A DNA stretch of 64,000 nucleotides. Source: Phytoactinopolyspora halotolerans (GTDB lineage Bacteria > Actinomycetota > Actinomycetes > Jiangellales > Jiangellaceae). The stretch is taken from the NCBI RefSeq assembly GCF_010550675.1, contig NZ_JAAGOA010000001.1, positions 1 through 64,000 of the forward strand, given 5' to 3'. Each line of letters begins with the position of its first letter. Within the stretch, counting starts at the first letter, position 1. Made by a program: the position numbers and the translations under genes. The notes beneath the pieces were generated by a model. That model saw nothing but the letters and a program-made list of their open reading frames with translations. It did not search any database and was not told where the DNA came from. This document shows, in pieces, positions 1 to 9,400 of the stretch.

Positions 1-167
1 CCCACGCTCTGGGCGATGTGCTCGTTAGCTTCCCCGCGCGCAGCCGCCAGCACAATCCGCGCGCGCAGAGCCAGCCCAGCACGCACCGCCGTCGAGCGAG
101 TCAACCGGACCAACTCATCACGATCACTATCTCGCAGCGCCAATGCAGGAGCAGGACGATTCGCCAT
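1..167 (-). CDS. IS630-type transposase, N-terminal fragment (runs off the left edge)
   Basis: Fifty-five codons are visible, read leftward from an ATG at 167. The peptide begins MANRPAPALALRDSDRDEL and continues through an RSTAVRAGLALRARIVLAAA segment into ANEHIAQSVG. That pattern (a basic stretch, LRARIVLAAA, then an N-x-x-IA helix) is the N-terminal helix-turn-helix of IS630/Tc1-like transposases, which bind element ends and move by DDE chemistry at TA targets. The catalytic domain lies outside the window, so intactness cannot be judged. Nothing homologous appears elsewhere in the window. The gap 168-277 probably contains the element end and the promoter of the next gene, but I could not fix the terminal repeat. 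Confidence 0.7.
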   Translation of the reverse strand, partial: MANRPAPALALRDSDRDELVRLTRSTAVRAGLALRARIVLAAARGEANEHIAQSV

Positions 168-277
168 ACGACATGGTCCCAGAAACCAACCATTCAGTAA
201 CTAACGACACGCCACACTAGGCCCACCGCAGTCGGGCGCTATAGGTTCGAGGTGTTGCCGACCGTCGAGGAGCCATC

Positions 278-1219
278 GTGTCGCAGACCCGTATCGCAGC
301 GCTGGGCCACTATCAGCCCGAGCACGTCCTGACCAATGACGATCTCGCGACCATGGTGGACACCAATGACGCCTGGATACGTCAACGCACCGGCATCGCC
401 ACTCGGCACATCGCTCGCGATCAGACGGTCGCCGACATGGCGTCCGCTGCGGCGGAGAAGGCGCTGTCCTCGGCCGGCCTGCAGCCGGACGAGATCGGCA
501 TGGTGGTCGTCGCCACCTGCTCGGCCATGGACCGGTGTCCGAGCAACGCGGCCCAGGTCGCCGGCACGCTCGGCATTCCGGCGGCGGTGTGTTTCGACCT
601 CAACAACGGGTGTGCCGGGTTCTGCACGGCGCTGGCAACGGCCGACCATTCGGTCCGGGCCGGCGCGGCACAACATGCCCTGGTGATCGGCGCGGAGAAG
701 ATGAGCGACGTGACGGACTGGACCGACCGGTCGACGTGCGTCCTGCTCGGCGACGGCGCCGGTGCGGCGATCATCTCCCTGGCGTCGGACGAGGGTGGAA
801 TCGGCCCAGTGGTCTGGGGATCTGATCCCACCCGCGCGCAGACGGTCCGCATCAACGACGACTGGCGTCCCCGCTTCCAGCAGGAGGGACAGTCGGTCTA
901 CCGGTGGGCGACCACCGAGCTGGCGCCCATCGCCCGCGAGGCCTGTGCGCGCGCCGGGATCACGCCGGCGGATCTGGGCGGCATCGTCACCCACCAGGCG
1001 AACCTGCGCATCATCGAAGCGCTGGTCCGGCAGCTCGACGCCGACCAGGCCGTCGTCGCACGCGACGTCGTGGATTCCGGCAACACATCGGCGGCATCCG
1101 TCCCGCTGGCGCTGGCCAAGCTGGTGGAGCGCGGCGACCTTCCCAGCGGGTCGCCGGTGCTGCTGTTCAGCTTCGGCGGCGGACTCTCCTGGGCCGGACA
1201 GGTGGTCACCACGCCGTGA
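278..1219 (+). CDS. fabH: 3-oxoacyl-ACP synthase III (FabH-like ketosynthase)
   Basis: A 313-residue KASIII-fold enzyme of normal family length. The family condenses an acyl-CoA with malonyl-ACP to start fatty acid or polyketide chains in the cytosol. The catalytic triad is visible: Cys112 in GCAGF, His239 in THQAN and Asn269 in DSGNTSA. The start is the GTG at 278, which has GAGGAG five bases upstream. No acyl carrier protein, malonyl transferase or other fabH partner is adjacent, so this is a stand-alone copy; it may serve a specialised acyl product rather than bulk fatty acid synthesis, but that is inference. It converges on the SDR gene with a 16-base gap. Confidence 0.88.
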   Translation: MSQTRIAALGHYQPEHVLTNDDLATMVDTNDAWIRQRTGIATRHIARDQTVADMASAAAEKALSSAGLQPDEIGMVVVATCSAMDRCPSNAAQVAGTLGIPAAVCFDLNNGCAGFCTALATADHSVRAGAAQHALVIGAEKMSDVTDWTDRSTCVLLGDGAGAAIISLASDEGGIGPVVWGSDPTRAQTVRINDDWRPRFQQEGQSVYRWATTELAPIAREACARAGITPADLGGIVTHQANLRIIEALVRQLDADQAVVARDVVDSGNTSAASVPLALAKLVERGDLPSGSPVLLFSFGGGLSWAGQVVTTP

Positions 1220-1235
1220 ACAGTCGCGGCCCGGG

Positions 1236-2081
1236 TCATGGCTGCGGAATCGCACGTTCAGCGGCCCGGCTGACCTGCTCCCACCGCGCCCAGGTCGCCA
1301 TGCGCTGCTTCGTCACGTCGAACGCGACGTCGTAGACCATGCTGCCCAGCAGCAGGCGCAGCGGAGGATCGTCACTGTCGACCAGCGTCATGATCGCCCG
1401 CGCCGCCAACTCGGGCGGGCTGTCCACGCTACCTTCGCTGAACTGCTGTTCAAGCTCTTTCCGCATCTCGGAGTAGGCGGCGTTCGGGGAGGTGGTCTGC
1501 ATCGACGTGTACAGATCGGTCCAGTAGCCGCCGGGTTGGACGATCGTCAGCGAAATACCGAACCGCTTCACTTCCGCGGCGAGCGCTTCACTCATGCCTT
1601 CGAGGGCGAACTTGCTGGCGCTGTACATCCCAGTGGTCGAGAAGCCGCCCAGGCCGGCGATGCTGGAGACCTGGATGATGTGGCCGGAGCCTTGACGCCT
1701 GAGCTGCGGCACCACCGCCTGACTGACCCAGAGCGCCCCGAACAGGTTCACTTCCATCTGTGCTCGGGCCTCGGTCTCGGTGAATTCCTCGATCGCGCCG
1801 AGCCACATGTTTCCGGCGTTGTTGACCACCACATCGAGCCGGCCGAACTGAGCGACGGCTTTGTCCACCGCGGTGAACACCGCTGCCCGGTCGGTGACGT
1901 CGACGGCGAGCGGGAGAACGCGGTCCTGCGAGCCGGGGAACAGCTCCGACGCCTCGTCCATGGTTCGCGAGACGGCGACCACGCGGTCACCGGCGTCGAG
2001 CGCGGCCTGCGCGAACGCCAAGCCGAGGCCATGACTGGCACCGGTGATGAGCCATACCCGCGGTCCGGATGCGATGATCAT
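1236..2081 (-). CDS. Short-chain dehydrogenase/reductase (classical SDR)
   Basis: A 281-residue NAD(P)-dependent oxidoreductase with a complete classical SDR signature: cofactor loop TGASHGLG at residues 13-20, NNAG at 87-90, catalytic Ser140, Tyr153 and Lys157 (YSASK). The start is the ATG at 2081, preceded by GGAGGA; an upstream in-frame TTG would place the Shine-Dalgarno inside the gene. The substrate cannot be read from the sequence; the family reduces ketones or oxidises alcohols. It is divergent from a TetR gene, and two copies of one operator lie between them, so it is very likely the repressor's target. Confidence 0.9.
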   Translation of the reverse strand: MIIASGPRVWLITGASHGLGLAFAQAALDAGDRVVAVSRTMDEASELFPGSQDRVLPLAVDVTDRAAVFTAVDKAVAQFGRLDVVVNNAGNMWLGAIEEFTETEARAQMEVNLFGALWVSQAVVPQLRRQGSGHIIQVSSIAGLGGFSTTGMYSASKFALEGMSEALAAEVKRFGISLTIVQPGGYWTDLYTSMQTTSPNAAYSEMRKELEQQFSEGSVDSPPELAARAIMTLVDSDDPPLRLLLGSMVYDVAFDVTKQRMATWARWEQVSRAAERAIPQP

Positions 2082-2100
2082 GAGCGATTCCTCCAAATCG

Positions 2101-2179
2101 TGAGACGAGACGGTCCGTCTCGCATGAGTCGACTATCCATGATGGGAGCCGCATAGTCAAGACGAACCGTCTCGTCTCA
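2101..2179. promoter_or_regulatory. Two inverted copies of a TetR operator
   Basis: The 22-base site at 2101-2122 contains a perfect inverted repeat, CGAGACGG-t-CCGTCTCG (2106-2122). The reverse complement of 2158-2179 matches it at 20 of 22 positions. Both lie between the divergent SDR and TetR starts, one near each gene. This is the usual arrangement for a TetR protein that represses both its own gene and its neighbour. Confidence 0.8.
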
Positions 2180-2197
2180 GACGGCTACGATGTCCCC

Positions 2198-2812
2198 ATG
2201 CCCGCCCAGAACTCCTCGCCAAGCCACTCCCAAGGACCTCGCCGGAGTCCCACGTCGCACCAGGCCATCGTGTCCGCTGCCGTCGAACTCGCCGGGGAAC
2301 TCCCGTACTCGCGGCTGAGCATCGAAGCGATCGCCGCGCGCGCCGGCGTCGGAAAACAGACCATCTACCGGTGGTGGCCCTCCAAGGCGGCCGTCGTGCT
2401 GGACGCGGTTCTGACCTGGAGCCAGGGCGACGACGGCGATCTGCAACTCCCAGACACCGGCGACCTCGAGACCGACCTGCGCGCCGTCCTGCACGCCACC
2501 GTCGACGAGCTGAACGACCCTCACTACGACCGCCCGATGCGCTCACTCACGGTTGCGATCGTCGAGGACGCCCAGCTCGCGGCCGAGTACGGCGAGCGCT
2601 TGGAACGGCCACTGCATCAGGCGAAGAAGGCTCGGCTGCACCGAGCCCAGCTCGCCGGAGAGCTGGACCCGGAAGCCGACCTGGACGTGGCGGTGGAAAT
2701 GATCTTCGGTCCGATCATGAACCGATGGATGACGCGGAGTGGACCGCTCACCCACGCCTACGCGGACGCCGTACTGGCGACCGCCCTTGCCGGGTTGCGG
2801 CGGCGCGGATGA
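2198..2812 (+). CDS. TetR/AcrR family repressor of the divergent SDR gene
   Basis: A 204-residue regulator of typical TetR length. The N-terminal helix-turn-helix is clear (residues about 28-58, with LSIEAIAARAGVGKQTIYRW). The C-terminal ligand domain contains ETDLRAVLHATV and MIFGPIMNRW, resembling TetR_C_11-type domains. It reads from an ATG at 2198, and an operator copy ends 18 bases before that start, so autorepression is likely. The inducer is unknown; a substrate of the SDR is the simplest guess. It ends 14 bases from the convergent DUF1330 gene. Confidence 0.9.
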   Translation: MPAQNSSPSHSQGPRRSPTSHQAIVSAAVELAGELPYSRLSIEAIAARAGVGKQTIYRWWPSKAAVVLDAVLTWSQGDDGDLQLPDTGDLETDLRAVLHATVDELNDPHYDRPMRSLTVAIVEDAQLAAEYGERLERPLHQAKKARLHRAQLAGELDPEADLDVAVEMIFGPIMNRWMTRSGPLTHAYADAVLATALAGLRRRG

Positions 2813-2826
2813 TGTCCGCGCCGAGG

Positions 2827-3177
2827 CTAGGACGAGAGGATATCCGTGGCGACGTGATCCGCCCCGACGCCTTCCATCACGATCACCGGCCCGCTCGCAT
2901 TGCGCGTCCGCAGCGGCAGGATCCTCTGGTAAGCCTCCGACTCGTACCAGGCCAGGGCGCTGTCGCGATCCGGGAACTCGATCATGACCAGATCGCCCGA
3001 CCACGTGCCTTCCAGCACCGTCGGCGCACCGCCGTGCACGATGAACCGGCCCCCGAACGGCGCGAGCGTCGCGTCGATGCCGCGCAGATAGGAAACGATC
3101 TCCTCACCCATCCGCACCTCACCGAGGTGCGCGATCGCGTATGCCCGCGCCGGCCGGCCGTCGTTTCGGTTATCCAT
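2827..3177 (-). CDS. DUF1330 domain protein
   Basis: A 116-residue single-domain protein of the DUF1330 family, a ferredoxin-like alpha/beta barrel fold related to stress-responsive dimeric barrel proteins. Recognisable family features are the YAIAHLGEVR first strand, the central FIVHGGAP turn, VMIEFPDRDSALAWYESEAY and the final RNASGPVIVMEG strand. No enzymatic activity is established for the family. It is divergent from the XRE/MmyB regulator across a 101-base gap, which makes it a candidate target of that regulator. Confidence 0.85.
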   Translation of the reverse strand: MDNRNDGRPARAYAIAHLGEVRMGEEIVSYLRGIDATLAPFGGRFIVHGGAPTVLEGTWSGDLVMIEFPDRDSALAWYESEAYQRILPLRTRNASGPVIVMEGVGADHVATDILSS

Positions 3178-3278
3178 GTAGTCGTCCTCTCGATCATTCC
3201 GTGCGCATCGACAGGTCCATCCTCACCGCGGAGTTGCGGCCGGTCGATTACCTCTGACGTCATGCCGGGAGGGACCCG

Positions 3279-4160
3279 ATGACCGTCACACGGTCCACGA
3301 ACCCCACCGCGCACGCGGCCGCCGCCGTCGGCCAGGCGTTGCGTGCGTGGCGCGAACGACGGCGACTCACGCAGCTCGAGCTGTCCGCGCGAGCCGAGGT
3401 GTCCACGCGGCACATCAGCTTCATCGAGACGGGTCGGTCGACTCCGACCGCGTCGATGATCCTGCGGCTCACGGAATGCCTGGACGTCCCTCTTAGGGAC
3501 CGGAACGCCATGTTGCTACGCGCCGGGTTCGCGCCGGCGTATACGCAGCGCCCGCTGACCGAGCCGTCGCTGGCCGTCGTCAACGACGCGATCAACCGCA
3601 TCCTTGACGCGCACACACCGTATCCGGCCGTCGTCGTCGACCGGCAATGGAACCTGGTGGCCGCCAACGACGCGATTGACCTGCTCACTGCCGGATCTGC
3701 GGATTTCCTGCTGGAACCGCCCGTCAACGTGCTGCGGCTGACGCTGCATCCGCAAGGGATGGCGCCGCGCATCGTCAACCTGACGGAGTGGAGCACGCAC
3801 ATCCTGACCCGGCTCCGGCAAGACTGCGACGCAACCGCCGACCCACACCTGGAGCAATTGCTCACCGAACTCCGCGGCTACTCCGCACCCGCACCGTCCG
3901 CACCCGCATCGCAGGTGGGCACCGGTACCGCCACGCCGCCGGCGCTGGTGGTGCCGATGCGTCTGCGCACCGCGGAAGGCGTGATCTCACTGTTCAGTAT
4001 GACCACCGTGTTCGGTACCCCCACCGACGTCACCGTCTCCGAGCTCGCGATCGAATCCTTCTACCCCGAAGACGACATCACCGCCGGCTACTTCCAGCGT
4101 CAGTCCGCGCCATCGCATCGGCGCGGGTGCGATCAGGTAGTACATGGCACGCCCCCCTGA
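3279..4160 (+). CDS. XRE-family transcriptional regulator with MmyB-like ligand-binding domain
   Basis: A 293-residue protein. Residues about 20-75 form a Cro/C1 helix-turn-helix (LTQLELSARAEVSTRHIS followed by FIETGRSTPT). The rest matches the MmyB-like PAS-related domain (VVVDRQWNLVAANDAI, then FSMTTVFGTPTDVTVSELAIE) that binds small ligands, often fatty acids, in actinobacterial regulators. Start ATG 3279 follows GGGAGGG. These regulators usually control an adjacent divergent gene, here DUF1330. The last 10-12 residues do not look like the family end, so the C-terminus may have drifted. Confidence 0.88.
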   Translation: MTVTRSTNPTAHAAAAVGQALRAWRERRRLTQLELSARAEVSTRHISFIETGRSTPTASMILRLTECLDVPLRDRNAMLLRAGFAPAYTQRPLTEPSLAVVNDAINRILDAHTPYPAVVVDRQWNLVAANDAIDLLTAGSADFLLEPPVNVLRLTLHPQGMAPRIVNLTEWSTHILTRLRQDCDATADPHLEQLLTELRGYSAPAPSAPASQVGTGTATPPALVVPMRLRTAEGVISLFSMTTVFGTPTDVTVSELAIESFYPEDDITAGYFQRQSAPSHRRGCDQVVHGTPP

Positions 4161-4333
4161 CGTCGGCCAACCGTTACCTCGACGCTTGCCGAACCTCAAC
4201 AACGCGGTGACGTCTCCTGTTCCACGCGGGCCGCGTTCCCGGGGCTTCGGCGCCCGTCGTCGTATATACGGACACGCGCGCTGGGCGGAAATCATCGCTT
4301 CCCTCAGCAACGGCACGGTCGCGGGACGCCCAT

Positions 4334-4368
4334 ACGGGAGGCGGGGCTCCCGGCGTCCCGCCTCCCGT
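4334..4368. terminator. Bidirectional terminator hairpin between regulator and xylanase
   Basis: A perfect 12-bp inverted repeat (ACGGGAGGCGGG at 4334-4345 and CCCGCCTCCCGT at 4357-4368) encloses an 11-base loop between two convergent genes. There is no long T-run, as is common in high-GC actinobacteria. The rest of 4161-4430 shows nothing I can call a gene. Confidence 0.7.
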
Positions 4369-4430
4369 TGGCCGAGGCAGTGCTGGGCTGGGCAGGTACG
4401 ACGATCCGCCGCCCCAGCGTCCGGTCCCGG

Positions 4431-6104
4431 CTAGCTCACCGAGCACGGCTCGCCGTTGAGCGTGAACTCCGTCGGTTCGGGGTTGCTACCTGAATACGTG
4501 CCGTTGAAGCCGACGGTGGTGGATCCGCCCGGAGCGAGCGCGTCGTTCCAGCCGATGCTCTCGGCCGTCACGTCGGCGCCACTCTGCGACCAGGTCGCCG
4601 ACCAGCCTTCCCGGACACTCTGGTCACCGGGGAAGGTGAACCCGAGCGTCCAGCCGTTGAGCTGGCTGGATCCCGTGTTGGTGATGGTCACCGAGGCGGT
4701 GAAACCCTCGCTGCCGCCCCAGTTGTTGGCCGTGTACTCCACGTCGCACGCGCCACCGCCGCCCGGCCCTTCCTGGGTCGTGAAGCTCGCGGCGGTGGAC
4801 GGGCTGGACGTGTTCCCCGCGCCGTCCCGGGCGACCACATAGACGCTGTACTGGGTCTGCGGGTCCAGGCCGGTCAATGTCACCGAGTTGGTCGAGGGCG
4901 ACGCGAGCAGCTGGTCGTTGCCGGACTGCTCCCGGTACACGGAGTACCCGGCGAGCCCACTTCCCCCGGAGTCGCTCGACGCGGACCAGGTCAGCGAGGC
5001 AGAGTTCGAGGTCACGTCGGATATCTGGGGGGCGCCCGGCTGGGTGGGCGGCGTCGTGTCGTTCGGCGTCCCGCCGTCGAGCGTGTCCAGGATGCCGTAG
5101 TACGCCGGCTTCTTGTTGTAGTTCTCGTCGAACGGCAGCGCCGCACCCTGGCCGCCGAACTGATCCGGAACCCACGAGTGGGCGTCGGTGAAACCCCAGG
5201 TCGTGACGCCGACGCAGCCGTCGACCGACATGCAGGCGTCGACAACGGCGGCGTAGTCCTGGCGTTGCTGTTCCAGCTTGGCCTGGGTCACCGGCAGGTC
5301 CATGCGGATGTCCAGCTCGGTGATGCGGACCTCCAGCCCGAGCTGCGCGAACCGGCGGATGTTGTCCTCCAGTGAGCTGGGTACCTGACCGAGGATCATG
5401 TGTGCTTGCAGGCCGATGCCGTCGATCGGGACGCCCTGGTTGAGCAACCCGGAGACAAGGTCGTAGTAGGCGTTGCTCTTCGCGTTGATGCCGTCGATGT
5501 TGTAGTCGTTGATGTAGAGCTTGGCGTTCGGGTCGGCGGCGTCGGCGTATCGGAAGGCGTCGGCGATGTAGCCCTCGCCAAGTCCCTGCAGCCAGAAGGA
5601 GTTGCGCAGGTTGGCGCCGTCGTCGATCACCTCGTTGGCGACGTCCCAGGCCTCCACCTGGCCTTCGTAGTGGTCCAAGACCGTGGTGATGTGCGTCTGC
5701 ATGGCGTCGTCGAGCTGCTGACCCGAGAGGTTCTGCACCCAACTCGGAGTCTGGTTGTGCCAGACCAGTGTGTGTCCGTAGACGGCCTGGTTGTTGGCCT
5801 GTGCGAAGTCGACGATCGCGTCACCCTGGGAGAAGGTGAACTGGCCTTGGCTCGGCTGCAGCGACTCCCATTTCATCGAATTCTCGGCCGTGACCGAGTT
5901 GAACTCGGTTCCGAGAATGTTCCGGTACTGTGCATCGCTGGACAATGGGCCGTTGGCGACTGCGGCTCCCATCCGCAGGCCTTGAGCGTCGGCCGCCCCG
6001 CGCAGTGTGTCCTGCGCCTGGGCCGCGCCGATCGGTACTACGAGTGTGGCTCCCACCAGGGCCATACTAGCCAAGATCGCTTGGCGGCGGTGACGAGTGA
6101 TCAT
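4431..6104 (-). CDS. Secreted endo-1,4-beta-xylanase (GH10) with FN3 and CBM2 modules
   Basis: A 557-residue extracellular enzyme that hydrolyses internal beta-1,4 bonds of xylan. A Sec-type signal peptide (MITRHRRQAILASMALVG onward) appears to be cut after AQA near residue 30. The GH10 catalytic domain spans about 35-340: acid/base Glu158 in WDVANEV, nucleophile Glu263 in ITELDI, and the WHNQTPSW substrate-site motif. A fibronectin type III module follows (about 352-440), then a glycine-rich linker and a CBM2 cellulose/xylan-binding module (about 456-557) with flanking cysteines (CDVEYTANNWGG ... GEPCSVS). The frame stays open upstream to 6344, but that stretch holds the likely xylanase operator and lacks a signal peptide, so I start at ATG 6104; no strong Shine-Dalgarno is visible there. 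Confidence 0.93.
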   Translation of the reverse strand: MITRHRRQAILASMALVGATLVVPIGAAQAQDTLRGAADAQGLRMGAAVANGPLSSDAQYRNILGTEFNSVTAENSMKWESLQPSQGQFTFSQGDAIVDFAQANNQAVYGHTLVWHNQTPSWVQNLSGQQLDDAMQTHITTVLDHYEGQVEAWDVANEVIDDGANLRNSFWLQGLGEGYIADAFRYADAADPNAKLYINDYNIDGINAKSNAYYDLVSGLLNQGVPIDGIGLQAHMILGQVPSSLEDNIRRFAQLGLEVRITELDIRMDLPVTQAKLEQQRQDYAAVVDACMSVDGCVGVTTWGFTDAHSWVPDQFGGQGAALPFDENYNKKPAYYGILDTLDGGTPNDTTPPTQPGAPQISDVTSNSASLTWSASSDSGGSGLAGYSVYREQSGNDQLLASPSTNSVTLTGLDPQTQYSVYVVARDGAGNTSSPSTAASFTTQEGPGGGGACDVEYTANNWGGSEGFTASVTITNTGSSQLNGWTLGFTFPGDQSVREGWSATWSQSGADVTAESIGWNDALAPGGSTTVGFNGTYSGSNPEPTEFTLNGEPCSVS

Positions 6105-6202
6105 GGCCGACACGGTACGGACGACGCCGCTCACCGTCACTACAGCAAGGGTGACGAAACTGTGCGCAACCGTCTGACGTGCGCGTTCACATGGAACTAT
6201 CG

Positions 6203-6213
6203 TGAAACTTTCG
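6203..6213. promoter_or_regulatory. Xylanase operator-like site TGAAACTTTCG
   Basis: The site matches 10 of 11 bases of the palindrome CGAAACTTTCG known upstream of Streptomyces xylanase genes and bound by LacI-type repressors. It lies 99 bases before the xylanase start at 6104. The position supports substrate-controlled expression, and no LacI gene is present in the window. Confidence 0.55.
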
Positions 6214-6321
6214 GCTTCCATGCCGGCGCCAGCAAGGTGCGGCCGCACTGAACGGCCTCCCACCCGACCCTCACTCCACGGCCCCGATCGAGGCGTATTC
6301 GCCGTGAACCTCCCACCCTCG

Positions 6322-6407
6322 ACCCGCCTTTGCAATGCACACATATACGCGTGCAGCGGGCTCCACGCTCGACATGATGCGTATATGTGTGCATTGCAAA
6401 GGCGGGT
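6322..6407. repeat. Perfect 29-bp inverted repeat (cruciform-scale palindrome)
   Basis: The arms are 6322-6350 and 6379-6407, identical in inverse orientation over all 29 bases, with a 28-base loop. Each arm carries TTTGCAATGCACACATATAC, much more AT-rich than the surroundings. It lies between the divergent promoters of the xylanase and the nuclease-helicase, so it is not a simple terminator at gene ends. Function is unknown. Confidence 0.9.
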
Positions 6408-6479
6408 TGAGCCGTGTGCCGACGGCGAGTTGTGTCAGTGGCATGATGCATGCTTGACCTCGTCAAGGGGGTGGTAGCC

Positions 6480-9400
6480 ATGTACCTCGCCGGCACGGAG
6501 CATCTCGTGCTCAGCCCGACGGACCTCGTGGCGCACCTCGAGTGCCCGCATCTCACCACGCTCAACCGCGATGTCGCCGAGGGCCGACGGCCACGCCCCC
6601 ACAATGACGACGCCAGTGCGCAGGTGGTTCGCACCCGCGGCGACGCACACGAGGCGGCCGTGCTGGCGGAGATGTCGGCGGCGCACCGCGTCGTAGAGAT
6701 TCCCCGCGGGTCAGGTCCGGCCGAGGCCGAGGAGCTCACCGTCGCCGCGATGAAGGACGGCGCCGACCGCATCTTCCAGGCCACTTTCTACGACGGACGC
6801 TGGCGCGGCCACGCCGACTTCCTGATCCGCAACGACGCCCGCCCGAGTCACCTCGGCGCATGGTCCTATGACATCGCCGACACCAAACTCGCCAAGCACG
6901 TCAAGGCGTCCGCTCTGCTGCAGATGGCCGTCTACGCCCAGCGGCTGGAACAGCTGCAGGGCGTCCCGCCCGAAACGCTCACTGTCATCCTGGGCACCTC
7001 GGAAAGCGTCAGCGTCCCGTACGTCGACGTCGCCGCATACACCCGCCACGCGATGCGCGAGTTCGAGACGTGGCTGGCGGACCCGCCGGACACGTACCCG
7101 GTCCGGATCGCGCATTGTGCCATCTGTCCGTGGGCGGATACCTGCGAGGAGCAGTGGCGCGCCGACGACGACCTCGTCCTCGTTCCGTTCCTCCGCCGCG
7201 ACCAGCGCGACGCCTTCCACGACGCCGGCGTCACCACAGTGGAAGAGCTCGCCGCCACCGACGACGACGCGCTGGCGGCCATCACCGGCATCGGGGCCGC
7301 CACCAGACGCAGGCTGGCGGCGCAGGCCCGGTTGCAGGTCGGTGCGCGCGCCCAGCAGGTGCCGCCATACGACCTGATCACCCCTCCGGAGCCGGGACGC
7401 GGCCTGGCCATGCTGCCGGAGCCGGACGACGGCGACCTGTTCCTGGACCTGGAGGGCGACCCCTTCTTCGGCGATCACGGCATCGAATACCTGTGGGGCA
7501 TCTCGGACGCCCGGGACGCCTTCACCGCCTGGTGGGCTCACGATGCCGACGCCGAGCGACGCGCGTTCGAACACGTCGTCGACCACATCATGCAGACCTG
7601 GGAGCAGCACCCGGGTATGCACGTGTACCACTACGCCCCGTACGAGCCGAGCCGACTGAAGACGCTCTCTCAGCGTTACTCCACCCGGGTGGACGAGGTG
7701 GACGCGTTGCTCCGCGGCGAGCGTCTCGTCGACCTGTACGCCGTCGTCCGGCAGGGCCTGCGCATCGGGACCGAGTCCTATTCGATCAAGGCGCTGGAGC
7801 AGTTCTACGATCCCGACGCGCGCACCGGCGCGTCGGTCAAGGACGCCGGGTCCAGCATCGTCGAATACGAGCGGTGGCTCATTGAGCGAGACCAATCCAT
7901 CCTCGACGCCATCGAGGCCTACAACCGGGACGACTGCGTCAGCACGCGACGGCTGCGGGACTGGCTGGAGCAGCGTCGAGACGAGCTGATCGCCGTCACC
8001 GGTCCCATGCTCCGGCCAGGGGACCTGGGCACCGGGCCGGAACAGCACCTCGCCGAGCGCGACCCCGAGCTGGAGGCGATCGAGGCCCGGTTGCTCGACG
8101 GTGTGCCGGACGATCCCGACGCCCGCACGGCGACCCAGCAGGCCAGCGTTCTGCTGGTCAACCTCCTCGAATGGCACCGGCGGGAGAATCGCGCCGAGTG
8201 GTGGGAGTACTTCCGGACCCGCATGCTCAGCTTGGACGAGCTGGTGGAGGACCCGGCTACCATCGGCGGCCTGCACTCGCCGGAGCTCGTCCGCACCGAG
8301 AAGCGCTCCGGGGTGTGGCGCTACCAGATGCCACCGCAGGAATGCCGGATGCGCATCGGCGAACAGGTGGAGCATGCCGACGCCGACGGCGGGACCAGCA
8401 CCGTCGTACGGCTCGACCCCGACCTCGGACAGATCGAACTCAAGCGCTCGCTCGATCGGAAAGACGCACATCCGGACGGGTTGCTGCCGTCCGGCCCGGT
8501 GCCGACGAAGACGCTGGAGAAGGCGTTGCGCAGGGTCGGCATCTGGGTGGCGGAGCAAGGCATCGAAGCCGACGGACCGTATCGCGGTATCCGTGATCTT
8601 CTCCTCGGCCTGCCGCCACGACTCCCCGACGACGTGCCGCTACGCCTCGTCTCCGCCACCGCCACCGCTGCCACCACCACTGGCACTGCCGTCGCCACTG
8701 CCACCGGCAGCCGTCCGGGGCCGGGACCAGAGCCTGGAGCGGACGCGCTGTGCCGGGCGGCGCCGGCGCTGACCGGAGCGTTGCCCGTGCAGGGGCCGCC
8801 CGGAGCGGGGAAGACGTACGCCGGGTCGCATGCGATCATCCAGCTCCTGCGGTCCGGCAAGACCGTGGGGATCACGGCGCTGAGCCACCGCGCGATCACC
8901 AATCTCCTGGACGCGGTCATGGCCGCCGACAGCACCGCACGCCCCGTCGTACGTGCCGCCCAGAAGGCCGACGAGAGCAACGGCAGCAGGCACGATCGCG
9001 TCACCGTGGTGGCCTCGAACGACGAGATCGAAGCGTCGCTCGCCGACGGCTCGATCAATCTCGTGGCCGGAACCGCGTGGCTGTTCGCACGCGAGAAGGT
9101 GCGTGTGGACGCCCTCGTCGTCGACGAAGCCGGACAGTTCTCGCTGGCCAACACCGTCGCCGCCGCAGCCGCCGCGGACTCGCTCATCCTGCTCGGTGAC
9201 CCACGTCAGCTCGCCCAGCCCAGCAAGGGCATCCATCCGGAAGGCGCGGGCGTGTCCGCACTCGAGCACGTGCTGGGCGAGCACGACACGGTGCCGCCGG
9301 ACCGCGGCCTGTTCCTGGATGTCACGTGGCGGATGCATCCCGCCGTCTGTGCGCCGATCTCCGAGCTCTCCTACGACGGCCTCTTGCACGCCCGCGGCGG

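Noticed and set aside
6105-6344. N-terminal extension of the xylanase to 6344
   Set aside because: The segment lacks a signal peptide at its start and contains the xylanase operator-like site and half of the large palindrome.
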